A program made the position numbers and the translations under genes. From Anaeromassilibacillus sp. An250 (lineage in GTDB: Bacteria > Bacillota > Clostridia > Oscillospirales > Acutalibacteraceae): a DNA stretch of 64,000 bases. Location of the stretch: NCBI RefSeq assembly GCF_002159845.1, contig NZ_NFJK01000002.1, positions 62,001 through 126,000 of the forward strand, given 5' to 3'. Shown piece by piece: positions 25,221 through 34,787 of this stretch. Under the pieces are notes generated by a model. The model worked only from the letters and a program-made list of their open reading frames with translations, ran no database searches and was not told the DNA's origin. Every line of letters begins with the position of its first letter. Position 1 is the first letter of the stretch.

Positions 25221-26672
25221 ATGCAAAAGGTCCTTGCAAAGCTTCAAAAGCTTGGAAAAGCTTTGATGCTTCCAATTGCCTGCTTGCCTGTAGCAGGTAT
25301 CCTGATGGGAATTGGTTACATGATCGATTCCAACGTTATGTCCGGTCTTGGTGATCCGAATGTCATCGCTTTCTTCTTGGTGAAAGTCGGTGGAGCGATC
25401 ATTGACAACATGCCCATTTTGTTCGCGATCGGTGTTGCGATTGGTCTCAGCGACGATCACGAAGGTACATCCGCGCTGGCCGGCCTGGTTTCCTGGTTGA
25501 TGGTCCAGCAGATTTTGAATCCCAGCGTCGTCGCAGTTTTGACTGGGGCGGAAGCAGATGCTGCTTTCTCCAAGGCAAACAACCAGTTCATCGGCATCAT
25601 CTGCGGCGTTGTTGGCGCACTTTGCTACAATCGTTTTAAGAACACGAAACTTCCGGAGGCATTGTCCTTCTTTAGCGGCAAGCGTTCGGTAGCTATTGTG
25701 ACGGCATTGGTTAGCGTAGTAGTTGGCTTGATCTTCTTCTTTGTATGGCCGGTTGTTTACAATGCACTTGTTGCATTCGGCGAGGCAATCATCAGCCTGG
25801 GTGCGATCGGCGCTGGTATCTACGGCTTCTTCAACAGACTGTTGATCCCGGTTGGCCTGCACCACGCATTGAACTCCGTGTTCTGGTTTGATGTTGCTGG
25901 TATCAATGATATCGGCAATTTCTGGGGCGGCACGGGCACTCCCGGCGTCACCGGTATGTACATGTCCGGCTTCTTCCCGATCATGATGTTCGGTCTGCCG
26001 GGTGCTGCTTTGGCAATGTATCACACTGCGAAGCCGAGCAAGAAGCAGGTTGCCGGTGGTATCCTCTTCGCAGGCGCGCTGTGCGCATTCGTCAGCGGCG
26101 TAACCGAGCCGTTGGAGTTCTCCTTCATGTTCCTTGCTCCTGCACTGTATGTCGTCCATGCCCTGCTCACCGGTATTTCCATGGCGGTTGTAGCGGCTCT
26201 CCCGATCCGTGCAGGCTTTAACTTCAGCGCAGGCTTTGTAGATCTGTTCTTCAGCTCCTGGGTGCCGCTGGCACAGAATCCGTGGCTGTTGATCCCGATC
26301 GGCCTCGTAGTTGGCGTAATCTATTACATCGTCTTCCGTTTCGCCATTGTTAAGTTCAACCTCAAGACCCCTGGCCGTGAGGACGACGACGATGAGGAAA
26401 CAGAAGGTTTCTCCAAGCTGGTCAAGGACCAGGGCTATGACGGCCTTGCAAAGAAGTATGTCGACATCCTTGGCGGCAAAGAGAACATCAAGGAAATCGA
26501 ATCCTGCATCACCCGTATCCGCCTGGTGCTGAAGAGCAACAAGAACCTTGACGAAAAGGCAATCAAGGCTCTGGGTGCTTCCGGCGTCATGAAGGCTGGC
26601 GATCAGGTTACGCAGGTTATCGTTGGCACGAAGGCAGAGGCTCTCGTGGATGCGATGAAGAAGTATCTGTAA
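25221..26672 (+). CDS. nagE: PTS enzyme IICB, N-acetylglucosamine type
   Basis: 483 residues. The membrane IIC domain (about 1-385, 8-10 segments) begins QKVLAKLQKLGKALMLPIAC and has LIPVGLHHALNSVFWF, MFMSGFFPIMM-like GMYMSGFFPIMMFGLPGAAL and TEPLEFSFMFLAPALY. The linker NLKTPGRED leads to the cytoplasmic IIB domain (about 405-483) with the phospho-Cys C429 in ESCITRIRLVL. The wording of these motifs is closer to NagE than to PtsG, so GlcNAc is the likely substrate; glucose is not excluded. The IIA domain, fused in E. coli NagE, is here the separate gene crr. Confidence 0.88.
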   Translation: MQKVLAKLQKLGKALMLPIACLPVAGILMGIGYMIDSNVMSGLGDPNVIAFFLVKVGGAIIDNMPILFAIGVAIGLSDDHEGTSALAGLVSWLMVQQILNPSVVAVLTGAEADAAFSKANNQFIGIICGVVGALCYNRFKNTKLPEALSFFSGKRSVAIVTALVSVVVGLIFFFVWPVVYNALVAFGEAIISLGAIGAGIYGFFNRLLIPVGLHHALNSVFWFDVAGINDIGNFWGGTGTPGVTGMYMSGFFPIMMFGLPGAALAMYHTAKPSKKQVAGGILFAGALCAFVSGVTEPLEFSFMFLAPALYVVHALLTGISMAVVAALPIRAGFNFSAGFVDLFFSSWVPLAQNPWLLIPIGLVVGVIYYIVFRFAIVKFNLKTPGREDDDDEETEGFSKLVKDQGYDGLAKKYVDILGGKENIKEIESCITRIRLVLKSNKNLDEKAIKALGASGVMKAGDQVTQVIVGTKAEALVDAMKKYL

Positions 26673-26707
26673 TTTTCAGCATTATATTCCTGTGATCGTA
26701 TGAATGG

Positions 26708-26747
26708 CAGCAGTCTCCCTCCGCAAGTTCAGGGAGACTGCTGTTTT
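26708..26747 (+). terminator. Terminator between nagE and crr
   Basis: CAGCAGTCTCCCT (26708-26720) pairs perfectly with AGGGAGACTGCTG (26731-26743), followed by TTTTC. A second weaker stem CCTCA/TGAGG with ATTTTTC lies near 26808-26828. These may make crr expression partly independent of nagE. Confidence 0.75.
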
Positions 26748-26930
26748 CAGATGATTGTATGCAGGGGTCAATTGCATCGTCGATTGATGAAGAAAATTCT
26801 TTTAAGGCCTCAGAGCTTTGAGGATTTTTCCCGGTCACGATGCACAATAATACCTGGTGGGTCCCTTTTTCGATTAAAATGGAGAAACAGGGATTGTTAT
26901 ATCCCGGAATAAAATTTGGAGGTATGTTCC

Positions 26931-27407
26931 ATGGGACTGTTTGGTAAGAAAGACAGCAAAATTGTAGCGCAGCAAACGGGAAAAGTTGTGCCGATCACAG
27001 AAGTTCCCGACCCAGTATTTTCTGATAAGGTCTTGGGGGATGGAATTGCGATCATTCCGACCAGCAATACTGTAGTGGCACCGGTTTCCGGTACGATTGC
27101 CCAGGTCGCACACACATTCCATGCAGTTGGCATTGAAGCGGACGATGGGACGGAGGTGTTGGTCCATTTGGGAATTGACACCGTAAAGTTAAACGGCGAA
27201 GGCTTTACTTGCCATGTAAAAGTTGGCGATCATGTAAATGCTGGGGATAAGTTGATGGACATGGATATTGAGGCGATTGCAGCGAAAGGGTTCCAGACGA
27301 TTTCTCCCTGTATCATCACGACAATGGACGACCTTAAGAGTATGGAAGGGATTACGGGAGAAGCTACTGCGGGCGAGACAACGGTCATCACGTACAAAAA
27401 AAAGTGA
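26931..27407 (+). CDS. crr: PTS glucose-family enzyme IIA
   Basis: 158 residues from 26931 (GGAGG 8 bp upstream). It has the beta-sandwich motifs VPDPVFSDKVLGDGIAI and APVSGTIAQVAHTFHAVGI with supporting H64. The phosphorylated H79 is in VLVHLGIDTVKLNGEGF. It takes phosphate from HPr and passes it to the IIB domain of the transporter encoded just upstream. As a stand-alone IIA it may also serve other glucose-family transporters. A terminator follows immediately. Confidence 0.95.
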   Translation: MGLFGKKDSKIVAQQTGKVVPITEVPDPVFSDKVLGDGIAIIPTSNTVVAPVSGTIAQVAHTFHAVGIEADDGTEVLVHLGIDTVKLNGEGFTCHVKVGDHVNAGDKLMDMDIEAIAAKGFQTISPCIITTMDDLKSMEGITGEATAGETTVITYKKK

Positions 27408-27420
27408 ATTTTTCACACAG

Positions 27421-27458
27421 GCCTCCGGAGACAATTTGTTTTCGGAGGCTTATTTATT
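27421..27458 (+). terminator. Terminator of the PTS operon
   Basis: GCCTCCG (27421-27427) pairs with CGGAGGC (27443-27449), followed by TTATTTATT, 13 bp after the crr stop. Confidence 0.8.
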
Positions 27459-27646
27459 AAAATTATAATGTTATAATAGTGGGGGAAATTGGAAACTAGA
27501 TTTTTATATGGTAATTTTATAAATTGATAAAGCGATCAAAATAGTTTCAGCGGGTTTCATTCCATATAAAATTTCTTAATGGGCGCTTTTAACGATCTTT
27601 TCCAGGAATTGTTCCCTAGAACAGAGTTTAAGGTGATGCATAGACC

Positions 27647-28147
27647 ATGATGGAAATGAGAGATAGGGGCTTGACCGGTTTAGGTGAAATTCAAGCGATC
27701 TTGGAACATTATCAGATGGATTTGCAAAATGAGGTTAGAAGGGTTTTACAGGACCCCATATGTGTTGAGGAAGCGATTGCTTGTGCAGAAGAGAGGATTT
27801 ACAGTGCAGCAAGTTGGATTTGTAAACTTCGGCAAAGCAATTTGAAGGCACTCATTTTGATTATTGCCCGCAATGCTGCCAAATCTCTTCAAAAGAGTAA
27901 GGATTGCATGTTTAACCCATTAGGGGAGGATCAGGATCTGATTCTGCATGATTTGGAACAGAGATCGTTTCCTTATTTGCCCAAGTTGCGTTCCAATTAT
28001 CAGGACGTAATTGTCCTGAAATATTATTTTGAGCTGCCTAACCCGGTTATTGGCACTCTGTTGGGGATTTCAGAGAAAAATGTATGTATACGGATTTATC
28101 GTGCGAAAAAGCGGATTCAGGAGCTCATAGAGCAGGAAAGGGCCTAA
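27647..28147 (+). CDS. ECF-like RNA polymerase sigma factor
   Basis: 166 residues from 27647 (AAGGTGATG upstream). Residues about 45-85 have a degenerate sigma region 2: LKALILIIARNAAKSLQKSK matches the usual LLRIARNRALDLLR block. About 115-160 is a region 4 helix-turn-helix: YQDVIVLKYYFELPNPVIGT followed by LLGISEKNVCIRIYRAKKRI. No anti-sigma gene is adjacent, so its control is unknown. The gene is more AT-rich than its neighbours and stands alone between the PTS and oligopeptide operons. Confidence 0.8.
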   Translation: MMEMRDRGLTGLGEIQAILEHYQMDLQNEVRRVLQDPICVEEAIACAEERIYSAASWICKLRQSNLKALILIIARNAAKSLQKSKDCMFNPLGEDQDLILHDLEQRSFPYLPKLRSNYQDVIVLKYYFELPNPVIGTLLGISEKNVCIRIYRAKKRIQELIEQERA

Positions 28148-28441
28148 TTTTAAAGGAACCTCCCTTTCAAGGGCGCTTTATATCAAATGTGAGGCGCATG
28201 GCGCATGAACAGAGGCTTTTCGGAAATCCTAAAAAGAACAAGTTCGTTTACGAAATTTAGGTTGGCTAAGATAGAAGGAAAGTATGCATTTTAAAATATA
28301 AAACTTGCATAAACAAGCTTCCGCAAACAGCGCATCAGCAATTGGGATGTTTGGCAAACGGCGTGATTTCTGGGTTTATTTGGCTCTATTTGCTTGGCCT
28401 CCCAAAGGGGGCTATGGAAAATGAAAAATAAAAACTTGAAC

Positions 28442-28470
28442 TTGCATTTTGTTCATAAATTTGTTATAAT
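28442..28470 (+). promoter_or_regulatory. Predicted promoter of the opp operon
   Basis: -35 TTGCAT (28442-28447), 17-bp spacer, perfect -10 TATAAT (28465-28470). Transcription from here gives a leader of about 310 nt. Confidence 0.6.
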
Positions 28471-28480
28471 AGATCACATC

Positions 28481-28514
28481 AATAGGACACGTCCAATGAT
28501 GGAGGTGTCCTATT
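28481..28514 (+). promoter_or_regulatory. Inverted repeat at the predicted opp transcription start
   Basis: AATAGGACAC (28481-28490) and GTGTCCTATT (28505-28514) match perfectly; the loop adds TCCA/TGGA, so the hairpin has 14 pairs with one G-G mismatch. It starts a few bases after the predicted +1. It may be an operator or a 5' mRNA-stabilising hairpin. Confidence 0.55.
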
Positions 28515-28568
28515 CAACGTTATATAGCTACGAATCCTATTGAATTATCAAGGGTTATATGTTACAAT

Positions 28569-28590
28569 AATAAAATATTAATATTTTATT
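28569..28590. repeat. 22-bp perfect A/T palindrome
   Basis: AATAAAATATT followed immediately by its reverse complement AATATTTTATT, within the opp leader. Confidence 0.6.
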
Positions 28591-28788
28591 CCAATTTTTG
28601 ACAAACTTTCTGTAGGAAATGTGGATTATGTCCATTGGTTTTGGTGCAAAATGTTGAATTTAGGGGATTGCCGGGGGGAGTAGTCTACAAGATTTGACGG
28701 CTTTTCCGAAGACCGGTTCAGTATGATGCACCGAGGAAAGAATGCAAAAAGAAGGCAGCAAATCTTTTAGACTAAGGAGTGGCAAACA

Positions 28789-29706
28789 GTGGCGAAGTAT
28801 GTATGTAAACGTTTGGGATACGCGATTTTGACCATCTTTTTGATCTCTGTTATTACGTTTACAGTGATGAACCTGATCCCTGGCGGGCCGTTTTTGAGTG
28901 AAAAAGCGGTAACTCCCGCCACCCAAGCAGCTTTGGAAGCAAAGTATGGTTTGGACGTGCCAAAGCCCCAGCAGTATTTAAACTATATGAATGGACTGCT
29001 CCATGGCGACTTTGGCGAATCCCTGAAACAAAAAGGAAGAACGGCAAACGACATCATTTTTTCGACCTTCCCCGTATCTGCCCGCCTGGGTGGAATTTCC
29101 ATTTTGGTTGCGCTGGTAGCAGGCGTCGGGCTTGGTTCCGTCGCTGCCATGTGCAGAGGAAAGTGGGGTGATCAGTTGATTATGGTCGTCTCTACTTTAG
29201 GGATTGCTGTTCCGAGTTTTGTTGTGGCTACCGCGTTGATGAAAATCTTTGGTGTAGAATTAAAGTGGTTGCCAACGATGGGTTTATCAACTCCGCTGCA
29301 TTACATCCTACCTGTGTTTACGCTTGCGTTCTATCCAATGGCCTACATCACACGCTTGATGCGTTCCAGTATGCTGGATGCACTCAACCAGGATTATATC
29401 CGTACAGCGCGGGCGAAAGGCGTCAGCAAATTTAAGATGTTGTTTAAGCACGCGCTGCGCAATGCGATTCTCCCAATTATCACGTATGCAGGCCCCCTGT
29501 TGGCCTTTACGTTGTCGGGCAGCTTTGTTGTGGAGAAAATCTTCAACATTCCCGGCCTTGGCCGTGAGTTTATCAATTGCATCACCGGGCGTGACTATCC
29601 CATGGTGATGAGCACTACGATTTTCTTGGCGACTTTTTTGGTGTTGATGAACGTTATCGTGGATATCCTCTACAAGATAGTGGACCCGCGTATTAAACTG
29701 AGATAA
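28789..29706 (+). CDS. oppB: Oligopeptide ABC transporter permease OppB
   Basis: 305 residues from a GTG start at 28789 with AAGGAGT upstream. It has six predicted transmembrane segments, the N-terminal signature KYVCKRLGYAILTIFLIS and NLIPGGPF, and the EAA loop YIRTARAKGVSKFKMLFKHALRNA that docks the ATPases. The end DILYKIVDPRIKL is typical of OppB/DppB. It forms the membrane channel with OppC for peptide uptake. It is the first gene of oppB-oppC-oppD-oppF-oppA, after a 310-nt leader. Confidence 0.95.
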   Translation: MAKYVCKRLGYAILTIFLISVITFTVMNLIPGGPFLSEKAVTPATQAALEAKYGLDVPKPQQYLNYMNGLLHGDFGESLKQKGRTANDIIFSTFPVSARLGGISILVALVAGVGLGSVAAMCRGKWGDQLIMVVSTLGIAVPSFVVATALMKIFGVELKWLPTMGLSTPLHYILPVFTLAFYPMAYITRLMRSSMLDALNQDYIRTARAKGVSKFKMLFKHALRNAILPIITYAGPLLAFTLSGSFVVEKIFNIPGLGREFINCITGRDYPMVMSTTIFLATFLVLMNVIVDILYKIVDPRIKLR

Positions 29707-29724
29707 GAAGGGAGAGACGGTCTA

Positions 29725-30783
29725 ATGGTGGATATTAAGCTGAAAAAAAATCCGCTGAGCCTCCAGCTTGACCCGGACGATTTTCTCCCGGCAAGCGAAG
29801 ACGAGAAGAAACAGCTGGACATTATGCGCGAAAGCACAACCTTCTGGAAGGATGCGCTGAAGCGTTTTAGTAAGAATAAGGTGGCTATGGTTGCCGCAGT
29901 GGTGATCTTATTGGTAATCATTTGTGCGTTTGTTGTCCCAAACTTTTATCCTTATGAATACGACCAGCAGATCCGCGGCAGCGAAAATCTGTGGCCGATG
30001 CAGTATTCCGAGGAAGAGCAGGCGCTGATTGATTCAGGAGAAAGCGTTTTCCCCCATATTTTTGGCACGGACAAGCTGGGACGTGATTTGGGGATTCGCG
30101 TGCTCACGGGCGCCAGGGTTTCCCTTTTGGTCGGCTTGATTGCAAGCGCACTGGTTTTGTTGATCGGTTCCATCTATGGCTCTGTGGCAGGGTATTTTGG
30201 TGGAAAAGTAGACTTGATCATGATGCGAATCGTGGATATCATCTACTCGATCCCTGATATTTTGATTATCATTCTATTACAGGTTACTTTAAAATCCCCT
30301 CTGCAGGCGCTGTTTGATAGCAGCCCAATCTTTGACGGCCTCAATCGTGTGGGCGTCGGATTAATCAGTATCTTTATCACATTTAGTTTGTTGTATTGGG
30401 TGAGTATGGCACGTATCGTACGTAGCCAGGTGATGACGTTGAAGGAGCAGGAATTTGTCACGGCGGCCAAGGCGCTGGGCGCTTCAAATGGCCGGATTAT
30501 CCGCAAGCATTTGCTTCCGAACTGTATTGGCACGTTGATCGTAACCGCCACGCTGCAGATTCCTTCCGCAATCTTCACAGAGGCGTTTCTAAGCTTCCTG
30601 GGGCTCGGTGTTGCAGCTCCGATGGCAAGCCTTGGCTCTCTCGCCTCGGATGCGATCAGCAGCATTAACTCGTTCCCATACCGTCTGTTCATCCCTGCCG
30701 TAGCCATCAGCATTATTATTTTGGCGTTTAACTTGTTTGGCGATGGCCTGCGCGACGCATTCGACCCGAAGCTAAAGAAATAG
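29725..30783 (+). CDS. oppC: Oligopeptide ABC transporter permease OppC
   Basis: 352 residues. A hydrophilic head of about 50 residues precedes KNKVAMVAAVVILLVI, the first transmembrane segment. Then come FGTDKLGRDLGIRVLTGARVS, a conserved OppC signature, and the EAA loop EFVTAAKALGASNGRIIRKH. It ends DGLRDAFDPKLKK, the usual OppC terminus. The gene begins 18 bp after oppB. Confidence 0.95.
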   Translation: MVDIKLKKNPLSLQLDPDDFLPASEDEKKQLDIMRESTTFWKDALKRFSKNKVAMVAAVVILLVIICAFVVPNFYPYEYDQQIRGSENLWPMQYSEEEQALIDSGESVFPHIFGTDKLGRDLGIRVLTGARVSLLVGLIASALVLLIGSIYGSVAGYFGGKVDLIMMRIVDIIYSIPDILIIILLQVTLKSPLQALFDSSPIFDGLNRVGVGLISIFITFSLLYWVSMARIVRSQVMTLKEQEFVTAAKALGASNGRIIRKHLLPNCIGTLIVTATLQIPSAIFTEAFLSFLGLGVAAPMASLGSLASDAISSINSFPYRLFIPAVAISIIILAFNLFGDGLRDAFDPKLKK

Positions 30784-30795
30784 GAGATTTGTAAG

Positions 30796-31818
30796 ATGAA
30801 TACAGAAGATACCTTACTCGATATTGAAGATCTCCATGTTTCCTTTTTTACCCCCGCTGGCGAAGTCAAAGCCGTTACAAGCGTAACCTATAGCATGAAG
30901 TACGGCGAGGTGCTTGGAATCGTTGGAGAATCCGGAAGCGGAAAGAGTGTTTCCGCTTACTCCCTGATGGGGATCATCGCAGATCCAGGCAAGATCGTTG
31001 GAGGCACAATTTCCTTTAATGGTCATGAACATATGGAAAAGATGACGGAAAAGGAATTCCGAAAGATTCGCGGAAGCGAGATCAGTATCATTTTCCAGGA
31101 CCCGATGACCTCCTTAAACCCGGTTTATACCATTGGAAACCAGCTGATCGAGATGCTGCGCCTGCATACGACCAAGACAAAGAAAGAATGCTGGGATCGT
31201 GCGGTAGAGCTATTGCACCTGGTTGGAATGAATGAACCAGAAAAGCGTATGAAGCAGTATCCGCATGAGTTTTCCGGCGGTATGCGCCAGAGGGTCATGA
31301 TTGCCATGGCGTTGGCCTGCGAACCAAAGCTTTTGATCGCGGACGAACCGACGACGGCATTGGATGTGACCATCCAGGCGCAGATTTTGGAACTGATGGT
31401 TGAGTTAAAGAAAAAAATCAATATGTCCGTTATCATTATCACCCATGATTTGGGCGTTGTTTCGGACGTTTGCGACCGCATTGCGGTGATGTATGCGGGC
31501 AAAATTGTGGAGATCGGTTCAACAGACGACATCTTCTACAACCCGCAGCATTGTTACACCCTGGGCCTGCTCAAGTCCATTCCGAAAATCCATGAGGATG
31601 AACATGAGCGTTTGATCCCGATTGAAGGCACGCCGGTCGATTTGCTCAACCCTCCCGCGGGCTGCCCGTTTGCATCGCGCTGCGACAAATGCATGAAAAT
31701 TTGCCTGCGTGAAATGCCGCCCTATACGGAGATCTCCGAGGGACATGTCAGCGCTTGCTGGCTGATTCAGAAGAGGCAGATGGAAGAAGCGAAAGCCGAA
31801 GGGGGGAAAGAAGCATGA
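30796..31818 (+). CDS. oppD: Oligopeptide ABC transporter ATPase OppD
   Basis: 340 residues with Walker [14 protein letters not shown] about residue 43, signature [15 protein letters not shown], Walker [15 protein letters not shown] and the switch His in [15 protein letters not shown]. The C-terminal oligopeptide-transporter domain has [19 protein letters not shown], whose cysteines bind an iron-sulfur cluster in characterised homologues. It overlaps oppF by ATGA. Confidence 0.96.
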   Translation: MNTEDTLLDIEDLHVSFFTPAGEVKAVTSVTYSMKYGEVLGIVGESGSGKSVSAYSLMGIIADPGKIVGGTISFNGHEHMEKMTEKEFRKIRGSEISIIFQDPMTSLNPVYTIGNQLIEMLRLHTTKTKKECWDRAVELLHLVGMNEPEKRMKQYPHEFSGGMRQRVMIAMALACEPKLLIADEPTTALDVTIQAQILELMVELKKKINMSVIIITHDLGVVSDVCDRIAVMYAGKIVEIGSTDDIFYNPQHCYTLGLLKSIPKIHEDEHERLIPIEGTPVDLLNPPAGCPFASRCDKCMKICLREMPPYTEISEGHVSACWLIQKRQMEEAKAEGGKEA

Positions 31819-32783
31819 GTGAGAAACTTTTGGAGGTACAGCACCTTCAGCAGTATTTTCCCGTCAAGGGCCGGCTGTTCCACAAAACGTATGTGCAGGC
31901 GGTCGATGATGTCAACTTTCACATCGATAAGGGCGAAACCTTTGGCCTGGTAGGTGAGTCTGGCTGCGGTAAGACGACGACGGGCCGTACCATTCTACGC
32001 CTCTATGAGCCGACGGGTGGCAAAATCATCTACAAAGGGGAAGATGTTACCCACGTAGATTTTGCGCCATACCGCAAAAAGATGCAGATCGTGTTCCAGG
32101 ATCCTTATGCATCCTTGGATGCGCGTATGACCGTTGGCGATATCGTCGGAGAGCCCATTGATATCCATAAGCTTGCGAAGAGCAAGCAGGAGCGCCACGA
32201 CATGATCCTTTCGTTGTTGGAACGCGTCGGGCTCAATTCTGAGCATGCGAACCGCTATCCACATGAGTTTTCCGGCGGCCAGCGCCAAAGAATCGGAATC
32301 GCGCGCGCCTTGGCGGTCAATCCGGAATTTATCGTCTGCGACGAGCCGATTTCCGCATTGGACGTTTCCATTCAGGCGCAGATTGTGAATATGTTTGAAG
32401 ATTTGCAACAGGAGCTGGGCTTGACCTATCTCTTTATTGCCCATGATCTTGCGATTGTCAAGCACATCAGTAACCGGATTGGCGTCATGTATCTCGGCAA
32501 GCTGGTTGAGCTGGCAGGGAGCTCCGAGCTTTATAAGAACCCGATCCATCCTTACACACGTTCGCTGCTTTCGGCAATCCCGATTCCGGATCCGAAGGCC
32601 AGCCGTGCGAAAAAACGCATCGTGTTGGAGGGAGACGTTCCCAGCCCGGTCAATCCGCCGTCCGGTTGCCGGTTCCGCACCCGTTGCCCGTATGCAACAG
32701 AGCGTTGTGCGGCAGAAGTGCCGGAATTTAAAGATTACGGCGGGGGACATTATGCAGCGTGTCATAGAATTGGTGAAGTTTGA
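31815..32783 (+). CDS. oppF: Oligopeptide ABC transporter ATPase OppF
   Basis: 322 residues from the ATG at 31815, which overlaps the oppD stop; GGGGGGAAAG lies upstream. Walker [15 protein letters not shown], signature [15 protein letters not shown], Walker [15 protein letters not shown] and [13 protein letters not shown] are complete. The C-terminal [19 protein letters not shown] again carries the cluster cysteines. A longer frame from 31755 runs inside oppD and is not used. Confidence 0.96.
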   Translation: MSEKLLEVQHLQQYFPVKGRLFHKTYVQAVDDVNFHIDKGETFGLVGESGCGKTTTGRTILRLYEPTGGKIIYKGEDVTHVDFAPYRKKMQIVFQDPYASLDARMTVGDIVGEPIDIHKLAKSKQERHDMILSLLERVGLNSEHANRYPHEFSGGQRQRIGIARALAVNPEFIVCDEPISALDVSIQAQIVNMFEDLQQELGLTYLFIAHDLAIVKHISNRIGVMYLGKLVELAGSSELYKNPIHPYTRSLLSAIPIPDPKASRAKKRIVLEGDVPSPVNPPSGCRFRTRCPYATERCAAEVPEFKDYGGGHYAACHRIGEV

Positions 32784-32894
32784 TAAAATAGCAAATGCTT
32801 TTTTTGCGAATTCCGGTAGTTCTTGGGCTTTTAATTCGCAATTTAGCGGATTAAAATAGATTTATCCAATTTTAAAAACTGGAGGGATTTATTC

Positions 32895-34538
32895 ATGAAG
32901 AAGATACTTGCAACCATCTTGGCAGTTGCTATGTTGGCGACAACCTTCGTGGGCTGCGGTAACGGTGGCGAAACCGCTTCGACTCCGTCCGACGACGGCG
33001 GTGCGGCTGCTCCCGAAATCACGGCTTGTATCGGCCCGGAGCCGGAGACTTTGGACCCGGCCCTGAACAAGTCTGTAGACGGCGCCTGCTATGCGGTCCA
33101 TGCGTTTGAAGGCATCTACAAGTTCGATGAGAACGGCAACACGATTCTTGGCCAGGCAGAAAAGGTTGACGTCAGCGATGACGGTTTGACTTGGGACATC
33201 ACCCTGCGCGACGACATCAAGTGGTCCGATGGTGAGCCGGTCACGGTGGACGATTTCATCTATTCCTGGCAGCGTGCCGCTTCCCCGGAAACGGCTTCCG
33301 ACTATGCAAACCTGTTTGACGTGATCGAGGGCGGCGCTGATGTGTATCAGGGCAAAGCCGATCCGTCCACGCTGGGTGTTACAAAGGTGGACGACACCCA
33401 CATGACCGTTCAGTTGGCAGCTCCCTGCCCGTACTTTGATAAGCTTTTGGCATTCCCGATCTATTATCCGGTTCGCCAGGATGTTGTTGAAGGCAACGAC
33501 AGTTGGACCCAGGATCCTTCTACGTTCATCGGCAATGGCCCGATGATGCTGACCGATTGGAGCCACAAAGAGAGCATTACCTATGTGAAGAACCCGTATT
33601 ATTATGATGCGGACAAGGTTACCGATAGCACTTTGAAGTTTATCCTTTTGGAAGACGACAACGCAAAGCTGGCAGCTTATGACAACGGCGAGCTCGACTA
33701 TGTGTTCCAGCTGCCGGTTGACGAACTCGATGCTTTGAAGGAGCGCGAGGACTTCGGCACCATCAATGAGATTGGTACGTATTATCTCGCATTCCAGACG
33801 GAGAAGGAACCCTTTAATGATCCGAGAGTCAGAAAGGCTCTGACGTTGGCGATCGACCGCAACTACATTGTTGAGACCGTTTCCAAGCAGGGCGAAGTCC
33901 CGGCAGCGGCAATCGTTGCTGAGAAGGTTTCTGAAGGCGATACGACTTTCCGTGAGGTTGGCGGCGATTATTTCTCCACTGATCCGGCCGATTACGAGAA
34001 GAATGTTGAGGAAGCAAGACAGCTCCTTGCCGAGGCGGGTTATCCGAACGGTGAAGGCTTCCCGACCTTTGAGTACACCACCAACACCGCAACTCTGCAT
34101 CTGGGTGTTGCAGAAGCTCTCCAGAACATGTGGAAAGAAGAGCTCGGCATCGAGTGCAAGATCGCACAGCAGGAATGGAACGTCTTCCTGGCAACCCGTC
34201 CGGCAGGTACCTTTGAAGTGGCCCGCGACGGCTGGGTTGCAGACTATGACGATCCGCTCACCTTCCTGGAGATCTTCAAGAGCGACAACGGCAACAACGA
34301 CTGCCATTGGAAGAATGCGGAGTTTGATGCTTTGATCGATCAGGCGAAGGCAGAGGCCGATTCCGCGAAGCGTTTTGAAATCTTGCATCAGGCGGAAGAT
34401 CTGTGGGCGGAAGAGATGCCTGGCGCCCCGATCTACTACTATGCGGATACCTATCTCAAGAAGCCGAACCTGGAAGGCTATTGGGATTCCCCGCTGGGCT
34501 ATAAGTTCTTTATGTATTGCACCAAGACAGCGGAATAA
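32895..34538 (+). CDS. oppA: Oligopeptide-binding lipoprotein OppA
   Basis: 547 residues. The lipoprotein signal MKKILATILAVAMLATTFVG ends at Cys 21. The mature protein has the SBP_bac_5 stretches CIGPEPETLDPALNKSVDGA, TWDITLRDDIKWSDGEPVTV and DDFIYSWQRAASPETASDYA, plus a C-terminal PIYYYADTYLKKPNLEGY. It captures peptides for OppBCDF. It is the last gene of the operon, 111 bp after oppF with its own GGAGG site; a terminator follows. Confidence 0.96.
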   Translation: MKKILATILAVAMLATTFVGCGNGGETASTPSDDGGAAAPEITACIGPEPETLDPALNKSVDGACYAVHAFEGIYKFDENGNTILGQAEKVDVSDDGLTWDITLRDDIKWSDGEPVTVDDFIYSWQRAASPETASDYANLFDVIEGGADVYQGKADPSTLGVTKVDDTHMTVQLAAPCPYFDKLLAFPIYYPVRQDVVEGNDSWTQDPSTFIGNGPMMLTDWSHKESITYVKNPYYYDADKVTDSTLKFILLEDDNAKLAAYDNGELDYVFQLPVDELDALKEREDFGTINEIGTYYLAFQTEKEPFNDPRVRKALTLAIDRNYIVETVSKQGEVPAAAIVAEKVSEGDTTFREVGGDYFSTDPADYEKNVEEARQLLAEAGYPNGEGFPTFEYTTNTATLHLGVAEALQNMWKEELGIECKIAQQEWNVFLATRPAGTFEVARDGWVADYDDPLTFLEIFKSDNGNNDCHWKNAEFDALIDQAKAEADSAKRFEILHQAEDLWAEEMPGAPIYYYADTYLKKPNLEGYWDSPLGYKFFMYCTKTAE

Positions 34539-34567
34539 GATGCTATTCTGCTGAAACATAAGCCGAG

Positions 34568-34605
34568 GAGGCACCTTGCTTTGCGAGGTGCCTCTTTTTG
34601 TTTTG
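34568..34605 (+). terminator. Terminator of the opp operon
   Basis: GAGGCACCT (34568-34576) pairs with AGGTGCCTC (34586-34594), followed by TTTTTGTTTTG. Confidence 0.9.
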
Positions 34606-34758
34606 CATGGATGGGGAAAATGGAAAAGATAGGAAGAGCGCTTTGCAAGAAAAAGCAAAAAAATTGCAATGTTATCCTCAATATGCGTATAGGGCATAAA
34701 ATGAATTGGGCAATCAGCCGATTCTTGCACAAAAGCGCGCATCTTGCCTATTTTGATA

Positions 34759-34787
34759 TTGCAAAAGGATGGCCTGCGTAGTATAAT
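34759..34787 (+). promoter_or_regulatory. Predicted promoter of the liv operon
   Basis: -35 TTGCAA (34759-34764), 17-bp spacer, perfect -10 TATAAT (34782-34787), 208 bp before livJ. Confidence 0.65.

Larger units (their letters stand above)
28148..28788 (+). other. Long intergenic and leader region before oppB
   Basis: 641 bp without a convincing gene. It holds the promoter at 28442-28470, a long hairpin at 28481-28514 and a 22-bp A/T palindrome at 28569-28590. A TTGACA at 28598-28603 has no good -10. The first 290 bp show nothing recognisable. Confidence 0.6.

Noticed and set aside
27647-27700. Second PTS or antiterminator gene after crr
   Set aside because: The frame encodes sigma-like regions 2 and 4, not a PRD or RNA-binding antiterminator.
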